Notes: generated by a model from the sequence alone, not told the origin. A stretch of DNA of 18,094 bases from Clostridiales bacterium UBA3758 (GCA_002371675.1 DFGE01000026.1:1-18094); one strand, 5' to 3'; numbered from the stretch's first letter, positions 7,784 to 15,480 are shown. Numbers and translations are program-made.

Positions 7784-7803
7784 GGGCGCTTCGTGAAGCG
7801 CCC
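7784..7803. repeat. 20-bp palindrome
   Basis: GGGCGCTTC (7784-7792) and GAAGCGCCC (7795-7803) are perfect inverted arms around GT. A second short inverted pair, CCCC-TGC-GGGG (7801-7811), overlaps its right edge. It lies in the 441-base gene-free stretch and looks like part of a repetitive intergenic element, not a gene signal. Confidence 0.6.
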
Positions 7804-7823
7804 CTGCGGGGTCGCGTGCCTGG

Positions 7824-7927
7824 GTGCGGAACGTACAGCGGGACGTCGGGGACGCCGTCCCCTACGGGCTTGTGCGGAACGTACAGCGGGACGTCAGGGA
7901 CGCCGTCCCCTACGGGGATGTGCGGAA
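7824..7927. repeat. 48-bp tandem repeat, about 2.2 copies, with internal palindrome
   Basis: Units start with GTGCGGA at 7824, 7872 and 7920, a 48-base period. The two full copies match at about 45 of 48 positions, and the third is cut after about 8 bases. Each unit contains the inverted sequence GGGGACG-C-CGTCCCC (one base changed in copy 2). The period is divisible by three, so both strands stay open (16-residue repeats in translation), but there is no ribosome binding site or gene-like composition. From memory, similar repeats are dispersed in Oscillospiraceae genomes. The flanks, 7740-7823 and 7928-8010, hold no gene that I can support. Confidence 0.75.
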
Positions 7928-8014
7928 TCGCAGGCGCGGTGCGGGGATACGGCGGGCGGCAGCCCTGCGACAAACCCGGATCGCGTGCGCGCCTTCTTTT
8001 CAAAAAAATAGGGC

Positions 8015-8044
8015 TTGCAATGGGGCGGGCGCATAGTGTATAAT
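8015..8044 (+). promoter_or_regulatory. SigA-type promoter of the EF-G-like gene
   Basis: TTGCAA (8015-8020) and a perfect TATAAT (8039-8044) are separated by 18 bases. Transcription would start near 8051, giving a leader of about 56 bases before the ATG at 8107. The leader contains a direct repeat of CTGACA and the ribosome binding site AGAGGAAG at about 8093-8100. Confidence 0.75.
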
Positions 8045-8106
8045 GTATTGGACTTTCTTTAGAGACAAAAACAGTCTGACATATACTGACAGAGAGGAAG
8101 CATTCA

Positions 8107-10119
8107 ATGGAAACCAAAAACATTCGCAACATCGCCCTCCTGGGCCACGGCAACAGCGGTAAGACCAGCCTTGCCGAGAGCATGCTCTTCGTCACCGGCG
8201 CGATCGACCGCCAGGGCAAAGTCTCCGACGGCAACACCGTCTGCGACTACGACCCCGAAGAGATCAAGCGCCAGATCACCATCGCCGCCTCCCTCGCTCC
8301 CGTGAGCTTCGCCGGCAGGAAGATCAACGTGCTGGACTGCCCGGGTTACTTTGACTTCGTCGGCGAGGTCCTCTGCGCCCTGCGCGCGGTGGAAGTCGGC
8401 GCGATCGTGCTGACCGCCAAGGACGGCATTTCCGTTGGCGCCGAGCGCAGCTGGAAATACCTCAAGGCCGCCAATCTGCCCACCCTCTTCATCGTCTCCA
8501 AGACCGATGAGGAGCACGGCGATTACTTTGCCGTGGTCGATGCTCTGCGCGAGAAGTACGGCTCCATCGTCGCCCCGGTCACCATCCCCACCTCCGATGG
8601 CACGGGCGTGATCGACCTCGTGAACAATGTCGCCTACGTCACCAAGAACGGCAAGACCAGCAAGGTCGAAGTCCCCGCCGCCGACGCCGGCCGCGTGGAA
8701 GACCTGCGCATGGAGCTCATGGAGACCGCCGCCGGCGCGAACGACGAGCTCATGGAGAAGTTCTTTGAAGAGATGGAGCTCTCCGAGGAAGACATGATCG
8801 CCGGCATCAAGGCCGGTCTCGCGGGCCGCAGCGTCGTCCCCGTGTTCGCCAGCGCCGCCATGCAGAACATCGGCACCGAGGCTCTCCTGCAGGGCATCGT
8901 CGATTACGTTCCCTCTCCCGACGAGGTCGAGGGCGTCGATCCCGCCGCCCCGGTTCAGGGCTTTGTGTTCAAGACCGTGTCCGATCAGTTCGGCAAGTAC
9001 AGCTTCGTGAAGGTCCTCAAGGGCGCCATCACCTCCGACCTGTCCCTGCGCAACCTGCGCGCGTCCAGCACCGATAAGCTCGGCCGCCTCTACACCGCCA
9101 CCGGCAAGAAGATGACTGAGGTCAAGGACTGCTGCTGCGGCGACATCGTTGCCATCGGCAAGATGGATTGGAAGACCGGCGACACGGTCTGCGATCCCAG
9201 GAACGAGGCCGAGCTGCCCGGCATCGAGATGCCCGAGCCCTGCTACTCCATGGCCATCTCCCCGAAGACCAAGGGCCAGGACGACAAGGTCGCCGGCGGT
9301 CTCGCCCGCCTCAACGAGGAGGACATCTCCTTCACGCTGGTCAACAACGCCGAGACCCACCAGATGGTCATCTCCGGCCAGGGCGATATTCAGGTTGACG
9401 TGCTCTGCGCCAAGCTCAAGAGCCGCTTCGGCGTCGATACCGAGCTCACGCCCGCCCGTGTCGCTTACCGCGAGAAGATCAAGGGCAAGGTTGAGGCTCA
9501 CGGCCGCCACAAGAAGCAGTCCGGCGGTTCCGGCCAGTTCGGCGACGTGTGGATCCGCTTCGAGCCCCAGGAGGAGCAGGACGACATGATCTTCGCCGAG
9601 GAAGTCTTCGGCGGCTCCGTGCCCAAAAACTTCTTCCCCTCTGTCGAAAAGGGTCTGCGCAACGCGGTCGTCAAGGGCGTGCTGGCGGGCTACCCGCTGG
9701 TCGGCCTGAAGGCCACCCTCTATGACGGCTCCTACCACCCGGTCGACTCCAACGATATGGCCTTCCAGACGGCTGCCCGCCTCGCTTACCAGGACGGCAT
9801 CCCCAAGGCCAAGCCGACCATCCTCGAGCCCATCGGCCTGCTGAAGGTCACCATCCCCGACGAGAACCTCGGCGACATCATGAGCGACATCAGCTCCAAG
9901 CGCCGCGGCACCGTGCTCGGCATGACCGCCGAGGACGGCATGCAGACCGTCGAGGCCGAGGTCCCCATGGCCGAGATGAGCTCCTACACCATCGACCTGC
10001 GCTCCATGACCCAGGGCCGCGGCTCCTTCACCTGCAAGTTCGTGCGCTATGAGGAAGCCCCCGGCAACGTCCAGCAGAAGGTCATTGAAGAGGCCAAGGC
10101 CCTCGCCGAGCAGGAGTAA
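8107..10119 (+). CDS. EF-G-2-type translational GTPase (EF-G paralogue)
   Basis: This 670-residue protein has the five-domain EF-G layout but belongs to the EF-G-like (EF-G-2) branch, not canonical FusA. The P-loop GHGNSGKTS is at 13-21 and the switch I motif RQITIAAS at 55-62. G3 is DCPGYFDF at 77-84 instead of DTPGHVDF, so Tyr81 stands where canonical factors have the catalytic His. G4 is SKTD at 131-134 where NKxD is usual. In domain IV the tip motifs read SGGSGQFGDV and SYHPVDS instead of SGGRGQYGHV and SYHDVDS. These changes agree with the EF-G-2 class, whose cellular role is poorly defined. The start has a good SD (AGAGGAAG) and its own promoter at 8015. It appears monocistronic, followed by a hairpin at 10124. 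It is slightly shorter than canonical EF-G (about 690-700). Confidence 0.93.
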   Translation: METKNIRNIALLGHGNSGKTSLAESMLFVTGAIDRQGKVSDGNTVCDYDPEEIKRQITIAASLAPVSFAGRKINVLDCPGYFDFVGEVLCALRAVEVGAIVLTAKDGISVGAERSWKYLKAANLPTLFIVSKTDEEHGDYFAVVDALREKYGSIVAPVTIPTSDGTGVIDLVNNVAYVTKNGKTSKVEVPAADAGRVEDLRMELMETAAGANDELMEKFFEEMELSEEDMIAGIKAGLAGRSVVPVFASAAMQNIGTEALLQGIVDYVPSPDEVEGVDPAAPVQGFVFKTVSDQFGKYSFVKVLKGAITSDLSLRNLRASSTDKLGRLYTATGKKMTEVKDCCCGDIVAIGKMDWKTGDTVCDPRNEAELPGIEMPEPCYSMAISPKTKGQDDKVAGGLARLNEEDISFTLVNNAETHQMVISGQGDIQVDVLCAKLKSRFGVDTELTPARVAYREKIKGKVEAHGRHKKQSGGSGQFGDVWIRFEPQEEQDDMIFAEEVFGGSVPKNFFPSVEKGLRNAVVKGVLAGYPLVGLKATLYDGSYHPVDSNDMAFQTAARLAYQDGIPKAKPTILEPIGLLKVTIPDENLGDIMSDISSKRRGTVLGMTAEDGMQTVEAEVPMAEMSSYTIDLRSMTQGRGSFTCKFVRYEEAPGNVQQKVIEEAKALAEQE

Positions 10120-10123
10120 TGCT

Positions 10124-10163
10124 CACTGTCCTTCCCTCCCCCAAAGCGGGGAGGGGAGGAGTG
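10124..10163 (+). terminator. Long hairpin after the EF-G-like gene
   Basis: CACT plus CCTTCCCTCCCC pairs with GGGGAGGGGAGG plus AGTG: 16 pairs including one G-U, a 2-base GT bulge and the loop CAAAGC. It starts 4 bases after the stop codon. No T tract follows, so termination is uncertain. Its purine arm creates a fortuitous SD-like GGAGGAG before an ATG at 10165. The sequence resembles the inverted ends of the 198-328 element. Confidence 0.45.
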
Positions 10164-10269
10164 CATGCACAGGCTGTTCCTTTTGCGGGGGCGGCCTCTG
10201 CGTCTTTTACCGATCCGTATCGGCGGCTCGCATCGGGTCGCCGTGTTTTGCAAGCGGGATGTGACGACG

Positions 10270-11097
10270 ATGAAGCAGAATTTTTCAGCGTTCAAGAATA
10301 TCGGCTGGGCGGCTTCGGTCTTTCTCTGCCTGCTCGCCCTCCTTGTGGGGCTCGCTTTTGCCGCCTTCACGCCCTATTCCGGGCCGATCGTCCGCGGCGG
10401 CGTGCAGCTTGACGCGGCGCCGGCCACGCCTGCGCCCACGGCAGATCCCATGGCGCAGGTCGGCGGCTCGGGCGAGCTTGTCACGCTCGGGGAGACCGAC
10501 GACGCCGGGCAGAGCTATATCGACTCGCTGACCTTCCTGTGCGACAGCAGCATGATCGGCATCCGCGACTACGCCATCCTCGGCGAGCAGGGCAGCATGC
10601 AGATCTGGGGCACCAGCGCAGGCAACCTCTCCGTGGCGGATCTGCCGAGCTGCACGATCCGCTACCCGGGCGACGGCTCGGAGATCAGCCCAGTCGACGC
10701 CGCCATGGTCGCCAAGCCCGCGCGCCTGGTGATCTTCCTCGGCAGCGACGGCGCGATGCTGACGGATGAGGAGACCTTTGTCCGCAACTATTCCGATATG
10801 ATCCGCGCCATCCGCGAGGTCAGCCCCTACACGCTGGTGATCTGCTGCTCGGCGAGCTCGGTTGCCAACTCCTACGCCGGCTCCGACGGGCTGACGCCCA
10901 ACGTGATCACCACGGTCAACCAGTGGATCAGGCGCGTGGCGGCCGAGACCGGGAGCTACTTTGCCGACACGGCCTCCGCCGTGGACGACAAGGCCAACTG
11001 GCTCATCGGGGACTATGCCTCCTCCAACGGCAAGTCGCTCAACTCCCTGGGCATCAACCAGGTGCTGTCCTATCTGCGGACGCATGCGGTGCAGTAA
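10270..11097 (+). CDS. Membrane-anchored SGNH-hydrolase-like protein, probably catalytically inactive
   Basis: The 275-residue protein has one N-terminal membrane segment (about residues 12-33), a Pro/Thr/Ala linker and an extracytoplasmic SGNH/GDSL-like domain. It resembles the clostridial family with a FIGDSL start, an EISPxDAA helix, a LVILLGxNG strand and a GxHLNxxG end. The key residues have drifted. Block I is CDSS (92-94, Gly replaced by Cys). Block III reads LGSDGA (157-162) where an Asn is expected. The terminal Asp-x-x-His block reads NGKSLN (253-258), placing Asn253 and Ser256 at the expected Asp and His. An intact SGNH enzyme would hydrolyse esters, for example acetyl groups on glycans. 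This copy may only bind. The reading frame is open from 10165, but that upstream stretch looks non-coding; GTG at 10261 is an alternative start. A strong terminator follows. Confidence 0.75.
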   Translation: MKQNFSAFKNIGWAASVFLCLLALLVGLAFAAFTPYSGPIVRGGVQLDAAPATPAPTADPMAQVGGSGELVTLGETDDAGQSYIDSLTFLCDSSMIGIRDYAILGEQGSMQIWGTSAGNLSVADLPSCTIRYPGDGSEISPVDAAMVAKPARLVIFLGSDGAMLTDEETFVRNYSDMIRAIREVSPYTLVICCSASSVANSYAGSDGLTPNVITTVNQWIRRVAAETGSYFADTASAVDDKANWLIGDYASSNGKSLNSLGINQVLSYLRTHAVQ

Positions 11098-11120
11098 TCG
11101 CCCCATCCGCTGAAATAATC

Positions 11121-11164
11121 CTCCCGTATCGTGTCCGCGACAGACATGGTACGGGAGCTTTTTT
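11121..11164 (+). terminator. Intrinsic terminator
   Basis: CTCCCGTA (11121-11128) pairs with TACGGGAG (11150-11157), with further inner pairing (TGTC/GACA). C and six T residues (11159-11164) follow directly. It lies 24 bases after the stop of the SGNH-like gene and separates it from the methyltransferase operon. Confidence 0.88.
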
Positions 11165-11241
11165 GCGCCGGAGCCGGGAGCGAGGCGGCGGGGGAGCGGC
11201 GCGCCGCGGGCTTTGCAGAGCTCGAAACGCGCAAGCCGAGG

Positions 11242-11270
11242 TTGACCGCGTGGGAAATCCGTGATACAAT
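11242..11270 (+). promoter_or_regulatory. Promoter of the methyltransferase-ECF-truA operon
   Basis: TTGACC (11242-11247) and TACAAT (11265-11270) are 17 bases apart (5/6 and 5/6), and TGA before the -10 makes it an extended -10. Transcription would begin near 11277, giving a 30-base leader. No other clear promoter or terminator interrupts the genes up to 15480, so this site probably drives all five. Confidence 0.8.
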
Positions 11271-11306
11271 ACTTAAACTATACTGGGGTACGTATGGAGT
11301 TTAGCT

Positions 11307-12167
11307 ATGTGGATCGCCGATCAATGGAAAGATTTTGAAGTCCTCGACTGCTCGAAGGGCGAAAAGCTCGAGCGTTGGGGGGACTATGTGCTTGTGCGCC
11401 CGGACCCGCAGGCGATCTGGGACACGCCGCGCCGCGACCCGCGCTGGAACGCGCGCGACGCCAGATATCGCCGCAGCGAATCCGGCGGCGGCAGCTGGGA
11501 CAAGGGCGCGCTGCCCGAGGCCTGGGAGATCGGCTATAAGGAGCTGCGCTTCCGCGTCAAGCCCATGAATTTCAAGCACACCGGCCTCTTCCCCGAGCAG
11601 GCCGCGAACTGGGACTGGGCCATGGAGAAGATCCGCGCCGCGGGGAGGGAGATTAGCGTGCTGAACCTCTTTGCCTATACCGGCGCCGCGACGGTAGCCT
11701 GTGCCAAAGCCGGCGCGAAGGTCTGCCATGTGGACGCTGCGAAGGGCATGGTCGCCTGGGGCAAGGAAAACGCCGCCGTCTCCGGCCTCTCCGAGGCGCC
11801 GATCCGCTGGATCGTGGACGACTGCGCGAAATTCGTCGAGCGTGAGATCCGCCGCGGCCACCGCTACGACGCCATCATTATGGACCCGCCCTCCTACGGG
11901 CGCGGCCCGGGCGGCGAGGTCTGGAAGCTCGAGCAGAATCTCTGGCCCTTCGTGTCCCTCTGCGCGGGTGTGCTGAGCGAGGAGCCGCTCTTCGTGCTCA
12001 TCAACTCCTACACCACCGGCCTCTCGCCCTCGGTGCTCAGCTATGTGACCGAGAGCATCTTTACCAAAAAGTTCGGCGGCCGCAGTGAGAGCCGGGAGCT
12101 CGCGCTCCCCGTTACCGACAGCGGCCTCTATCTGCCCTGCGGCGCGAGCTGCCGCTGGGAGAGATAA
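11307..12167 (+). CDS. Class I SAM-dependent methyltransferase, RlmI/RlmK-like
   Basis: The 286-residue protein has a Rossmann methyltransferase fold. Motif I is VLNLFAYTGAAT (118-129), an acidic ribose-binding residue is expected at Asp143 (HVDAAKG), a motif III-like Asp is at 171 (VDDC), and motif IV is DPPSYGRG (193-200). DPPS followed by Tyr-x-Arg is close to the DPPxFxR of the COG1092 family of 23S rRNA cytosine/guanine methyltransferases. The N-terminal PUA domain of RlmI is absent, so the substrate (rRNA or another RNA) is inferred. GGAG at 11296-11299 supports the ATG at 11307. It is first in the operon, and ecfA1 starts 22 bases after its stop. Confidence 0.85.
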   Translation: MWIADQWKDFEVLDCSKGEKLERWGDYVLVRPDPQAIWDTPRRDPRWNARDARYRRSESGGGSWDKGALPEAWEIGYKELRFRVKPMNFKHTGLFPEQAANWDWAMEKIRAAGREISVLNLFAYTGAATVACAKAGAKVCHVDAAKGMVAWGKENAAVSGLSEAPIRWIVDDCAKFVEREIRRGHRYDAIIMDPPSYGRGPGGEVWKLEQNLWPFVSLCAGVLSEEPLFVLINSYTTGLSPSVLSYVTESIFTKKFGGRSESRELALPVTDSGLYLPCGASCRWER

Positions 12168-12189
12168 ATACAGATCGGAGCGTATCAAA

Positions 12190-13023
12190 TTGTCGATCAT
12201 CCGTTTTGAAAACGTACACTATACCTATTCCGATGAGGAGGAAGAGACCCTCAGGGGCGTTGACCTCGAGATCGAAAAGGGGAGCTTCGTGGCGGTGCTG
12301 GGGCATAACGGCTCCGGCAAATCCACCCTCGCCAAGCACATGAACGCTATCCTTATCCCCACGGAGGGCAAGGTTTGGGTCAAGGACATGGACACGGCCG
12401 ACGAGGAGCAGCTGATCCCCATCCGCCGCACCGTGGGCATGGTCTTCCAGAACCCGGACAACCAGATCGTCGCCAACGTAGTGGAGGACGACGTTGCCTT
12501 CGCCCCGGAGAACCTCGGCGTGCCGAGCGCGGAGATCCGCGAGCGGGTCGACGCGGCGCTCAGGCAGGTCGGCATGTATGAATACCGCATGCACGCCCCG
12601 CACCTGCTCTCCGGCGGACAGAAGCAGCGCGTCGCCATCGCCGGCGTCATCGCCATGCAGCCGGAGATCATCGTCCTCGACGAGCCCACCGCCATGCTCG
12701 ACCCGCAGGGGCGGCAGGAGGTCATCGCCACGGTGACACGGCTCTGCCGCGAGCGGGGCATGACCGTCGTGCTCATCACGCACCACATGGAGGAGTGCAT
12801 CGGCGCGGACCGCCTCATCATCATGTCCAACGGCAGGATCGTCGCCGACGGCAGCCCCGTGGAGGTCTTTTCGCAGGTGGAGCTGATGGAGCGCGAGGGC
12901 CTCAGCGTCCCGGAGACGACGCGGCTGCTGCATGATCTTGGCCTGGAGACGGACGTGCTCGCCCCGGCCGAGGCCGCCGCGCGCATCGCCGCCGCGCTGG
13001 AACGCGGCCATAAGAACTCTTAG
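12190..13023 (+). CDS. ecfA1: ECF transporter ATPase EcfA1
   Basis: The 277-residue ABC ATPase is one of the two nucleotide-binding subunits that power an energy-coupling-factor importer for vitamins or metal ions at the inner face of the membrane. Counting from the TTG start, Walker A is GHNGSGKST (38-46), the Q-loop is FQNPDNQ (Gln87), the signature is LSGGQ (140-144), Walker B is IIVLDEP (Asp164, Glu165) and the H-loop His is 198. The frame stays open back to 12085 inside the methyltransferase gene. The TTG at 12190 is preferred because GGAG lies at 12177-12180 and the family's usual MSIIRFENV-type N-terminus begins there. EcfA2 follows after 38 bases. The pairing with ecfA2 and ecfT makes the identification secure. 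Confidence 0.94.
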   Translation: MSIIRFENVHYTYSDEEEETLRGVDLEIEKGSFVAVLGHNGSGKSTLAKHMNAILIPTEGKVWVKDMDTADEEQLIPIRRTVGMVFQNPDNQIVANVVEDDVAFAPENLGVPSAEIRERVDAALRQVGMYEYRMHAPHLLSGGQKQRVAIAGVIAMQPEIIVLDEPTAMLDPQGRQEVIATVTRLCRERGMTVVLITHHMEECIGADRLIIMSNGRIVADGSPVEVFSQVELMEREGLSVPETTRLLHDLGLETDVLAPAEAAARIAAALERGHKNS

Positions 13024-13061
13024 AAAATATCTTATTCTTCCAACAGGAAGCCGGAGAAGAT

Positions 13062-13913
13062 ATGTCAGAAATCATCGTCGAAGAGCTCCGACACGTCTAC
13101 AGTGCGGGGACTCCCTTTGAAAAAACCGCCATCGAGAACATCTCCCTCAGGATCCCGCAGGGGCAGTTCGTGGGGCTGCTCGGCCATACCGGCTCGGGCA
13201 AATCCACCTTCGTGCAGCATCTCAACGCCCTCCTGCAGCCCAGCTCCGGGCGCGTCCTCGTCGGCGGCACAGACATCAACAAGGATAAAAAAACCAGGCA
13301 CGACGTCAAATGGCAGGTCGGGCTGGTCTTTCAATACCCCGAATACCAGCTCTTTGAGGAGACGGTGTTCGCGGATATCGCCTTCGGGCCGAAGAACATG
13401 GGTCTCGGCAGGGAGGAGATCGAGGAGCGCGTGCGCGAGGCCGCGGGCTTCGTGGGCATCGAGGAGAAGCTCTTCAACGAGTCGCCCCTGGAGCTCTCCG
13501 GCGGGCAGAAGCGCCGCGTGGCCATCGCCGGCGTCATCGCCATGCGCCCCGGCGTGCTGATCCTCGACGAGCCCACCGCGGGTCTCGATCCCGCGGGCTG
13601 CCGGCAGATCATGGAGAATATCCGCGCCTATCAGCGCCAGAGCGGCGCCACGGTGCTGATCGTGAGCCACAACATGGACGACGCCGCCCGCAGCTGCGGG
13701 CGCCTGATCGTCTTCGATCATGGCCGCGTCGCCATGGACGGCACGCCCGAGGAGGTCTTCTCGCGCCCCCGGGAGCTCATTTCCATCGGCCTCGCCGTCC
13801 CGCAGGCCACCGCACTCGCCATGGAGCTGCGCGCGCTGGGCGTGAAGCTCCCCGAGGCCATCTACACCCATGAGCAGCTGCTCGCCGCCGTAAAGGAGGT
13901 GCGCGGATGCTGA
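13062..13913 (+). CDS. ecfA2: ECF transporter ATPase EcfA2
   Basis: The 283-residue second ABC ATPase of the ECF module forms a heterodimer with EcfA1 and couples ATP hydrolysis to EcfT. Walker A is GHTGSGKST (41-49), Gln91 lies in FQYPEYQ, the signature is LSGGQ (145-149), Walker B ends in Asp169-Glu170, and the H-loop His is 203. The FQYPEYQLFEETV stretch is typical of EcfA2. SD GGAG at 13053-13056 supports the start. Its stop overlaps the ecfT start by 7 bases. Confidence 0.95.
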   Translation: MSEIIVEELRHVYSAGTPFEKTAIENISLRIPQGQFVGLLGHTGSGKSTFVQHLNALLQPSSGRVLVGGTDINKDKKTRHDVKWQVGLVFQYPEYQLFEETVFADIAFGPKNMGLGREEIEERVREAAGFVGIEEKLFNESPLELSGGQKRRVAIAGVIAMRPGVLILDEPTAGLDPAGCRQIMENIRAYQRQSGATVLIVSHNMDDAARSCGRLIVFDHGRVAMDGTPEEVFSRPRELISIGLAVPQATALAMELRALGVKLPEAIYTHEQLLAAVKEVRGC

Positions 13914-14704
13914 AAGACATCACGCTCGGCCAGTATTTCCCGGGCAATACCGTCATCCACCGCCTCGATCCCCGCACGAAGCTGCTGTGGGTCGTGCTGT
14001 TCATCGTGGGGCTCTTCCAGGCCAACGGCTGGGCGGGCTACGCGCTCGTGCTGCTCGTCACGGCGCTCGTCATGGCGCTGGGGCATATCAGGCCGAAGAA
14101 CATCTTCAAGGGCCTCAGACCCATGCTCTTCATCATCATCCTCACCGCCGCGCTCAACCTCTTCTACACCAGCGGCACGCCCGTGCGCCCCGGCTGGATC
14201 GTCACCTGGGAGGGCATTGCGCGCGCGGTCAAGATGATCCTGCGCATCGTGCTGCTCATCGCCGGCACCTTCCTGCTCACCTATACCACCAGCCCCATGG
14301 CGCTCACCGACGGCATGGAGCGGCTGCTGAGTCCGCTCAAGAAGCTGCATTTCCCCGTGCACGAGATGACGCTCATGATGTCCATGGCGCTGCGCTTCAT
14401 CCCCACGCTCATCGAGGAGACGGACAAGATCATGTCCGCGCAGAAGGCCCGCGGCGCGGACTTTGAAAACGGCAGCCTGATCCAGCGCGCCAAGGCTCTG
14501 CTGCCGATCCTGGTGCCGCTCTTCGTCTCCGCCTTCCGGCGCGCGGACGAGCTCGCGGTGGCCATGGAGAGCCGCTGCTATCACGGCGGCGAGGGGCGCA
14601 CGCGCCTCAAGCAGCTCGTCATGGCGCGGCGGGATTGGATCGCCCTCGCGCTGGGCCTGCTGTTCCTCGCTGCGATCAACGTGCTGAGGCACTTCGGCCT
14701 ATGA
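13907..14704 (+). CDS. ecfT: ECF transporter transmembrane protein EcfT
   Basis: The 265-residue integral membrane scaffold joins the EcfA1/EcfA2 ATPases to interchangeable substrate-binding S components. Several hydrophobic segments are visible (about 26-58, 72-87, 110-127, 198-210 and 245-262). The first coupling motif is QKARGADFE (Ala-Arg-Gly at 181-183). The second, usually Ala-Arg-Gly, reads Ser-Arg-Cys (222-224, in AMESRCYHG). A full AAAGGAGGTG anti-16S match (13892-13901) lies inside the end of ecfA2, and translation is probably coupled. No S component is encoded in the window, so the substrate cannot be stated. TruA starts at the stop codon (ATGA overlap). Confidence 0.94.
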   Translation: MLKDITLGQYFPGNTVIHRLDPRTKLLWVVLFIVGLFQANGWAGYALVLLVTALVMALGHIRPKNIFKGLRPMLFIIILTAALNLFYTSGTPVRPGWIVTWEGIARAVKMILRIVLLIAGTFLLTYTTSPMALTDGMERLLSPLKKLHFPVHEMTLMMSMALRFIPTLIEETDKIMSAQKARGADFENGSLIQRAKALLPILVPLFVSAFRRADELAVAMESRCYHGGEGRTRLKQLVMARRDWIALALGLLFLAAINVLRHFGL

Positions 14705-15480
14705 GAAACATTGCCCTGCGCCTGAGCTATGACGGCTCGCGCTACCACGGCTGGCAGGTGCAGAAGACCGAGATCACCGTCGCCGAGACGATGGAGGAGG
14801 CGCTGACGAAGGTCTGCGGCCACGGCGTGAAGCTCGTCGGCTGCGGGCGGACGGACGCGGGCGTGCACGCCCTGCGCTACTGCGCCAATTTCCGTACCGA
14901 CTGCCGCATCCCCCTCGAGCGTATGCCCCTGGCCTTCAACTCCCGGCTGCCGGAGGATATCGCGGTACAGGAGGCCGTCGAGGCGCCGGAGGACTTCAAC
15001 GCCATCGGCTCCTGCATAAAAAAGGAATATATCTATAAAATATGGAACAGTCCGATCCGCGATCCCTTCCTTGAGCGCCGCGCCTGCTTCTATCCGCAGA
15101 CGCTCGATCTCGAGGCCATGCGCCGCGGGGCGGCTGCCTTTGAGGGCACGCACGATTTTCGCGCCGTGCGCAGCGTCGGCACCGAGACGAAGACCACCGT
15201 GCGCACCGTGCACTGGTGCCGCTGCGAGCGGGAAGGGGAGCTGATCACGGTCTCCGTGTGCGCGGACGGCTTCCTGTACAACATGTGCCGCGCCATCGTC
15301 GGCACGCTGATCTACGCCTCCTACGGCAAGCTGCAGCCGGAGGAGATCCCCGCGCTGCTCGAGAAGGGCGACCGGCGTCTCACCGGCCCCACGATGCCGC
15401 CGCAGGGGCTCTACCTCAACCGCCTCTGGTACGAGGGCGCGGTGGGGGAGATGATGCTCCGCGCGGACGAGCGCGGCTGA
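14701..15480 (+). CDS. truA: tRNA pseudouridine(38-40) synthase TruA
   Basis: The 259-residue enzyme isomerises uridines 38-40 of the tRNA anticodon stem to pseudouridine. The N-terminus LRLSYDGSRYHGWQ and the catalytic motif GRTDAGVHA (Asp52) are diagnostic. The C-terminal half has the expected FxGTHDF-like and FLYNMCRAIVGTL motifs. The ATG at 14701 overlaps the ecfT stop (ATGA), which fixes the start even though the frame remains open further upstream. The ecfA1-ecfA2-ecfT-truA order is widespread in Firmicutes, where it often follows the ribosomal protein operon. Here the genes follow a methyltransferase instead. A terminator lies just after the stop. Confidence 0.96.
   Translation: MRNIALRLSYDGSRYHGWQVQKTEITVAETMEEALTKVCGHGVKLVGCGRTDAGVHALRYCANFRTDCRIPLERMPLAFNSRLPEDIAVQEAVEAPEDFNAIGSCIKKEYIYKIWNSPIRDPFLERRACFYPQTLDLEAMRRGAAAFEGTHDFRAVRSVGTETKTTVRTVHWCRCEREGELITVSVCADGFLYNMCRAIVGTLIYASYGKLQPEEIPALLEKGDRRLTGPTMPPQGLYLNRLWYEGAVGEMMLRADERG

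Noticed and set aside
7696..8043. 115-codon + strand ORF containing 16-residue CGTYSGTSGTPSPTG repeats, and the - strand PVGDGVPDVPLYVPH repeats
   Set aside because: Both come from the 48-bp tandem repeat, whose length is a multiple of three. There is no ribosome binding site, and the ORF starts within terminator DNA and runs through the EF-G promoter.
8104..9738. 544-codon open frame on the - strand over the EF-G-like gene
   Set aside because: Complementary-frame artefact of the GC-rich codon use. The + strand encodes all the GTPase motifs.
10165..10269. Upstream ATG at 10165 for the SGNH-like gene, with an SD-like GGAGGAG before it
   Set aside because: The extra 35 residues are arginine-rich and lie in front of a normal N-terminal membrane anchor. 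The SD-like purines belong to the hairpin after the EF-G-like gene. The ATG at 10270 (or GTG at 10261) gives a normal N-terminus, although certainty is limited.
12085..12189. Longer start for ecfA1 inside the methyltransferase gene
   Set aside because: The first 35 codons are out-of-frame methyltransferase sequence. TTG at 12190 has an SD nine bases upstream and starts the expected EcfA1 N-terminus.
14635..14700. Longer start for truA inside ecfT
   Set aside because: ATG at 14701 overlaps the ecfT stop as ATGA and begins the conserved TruA N-terminus.
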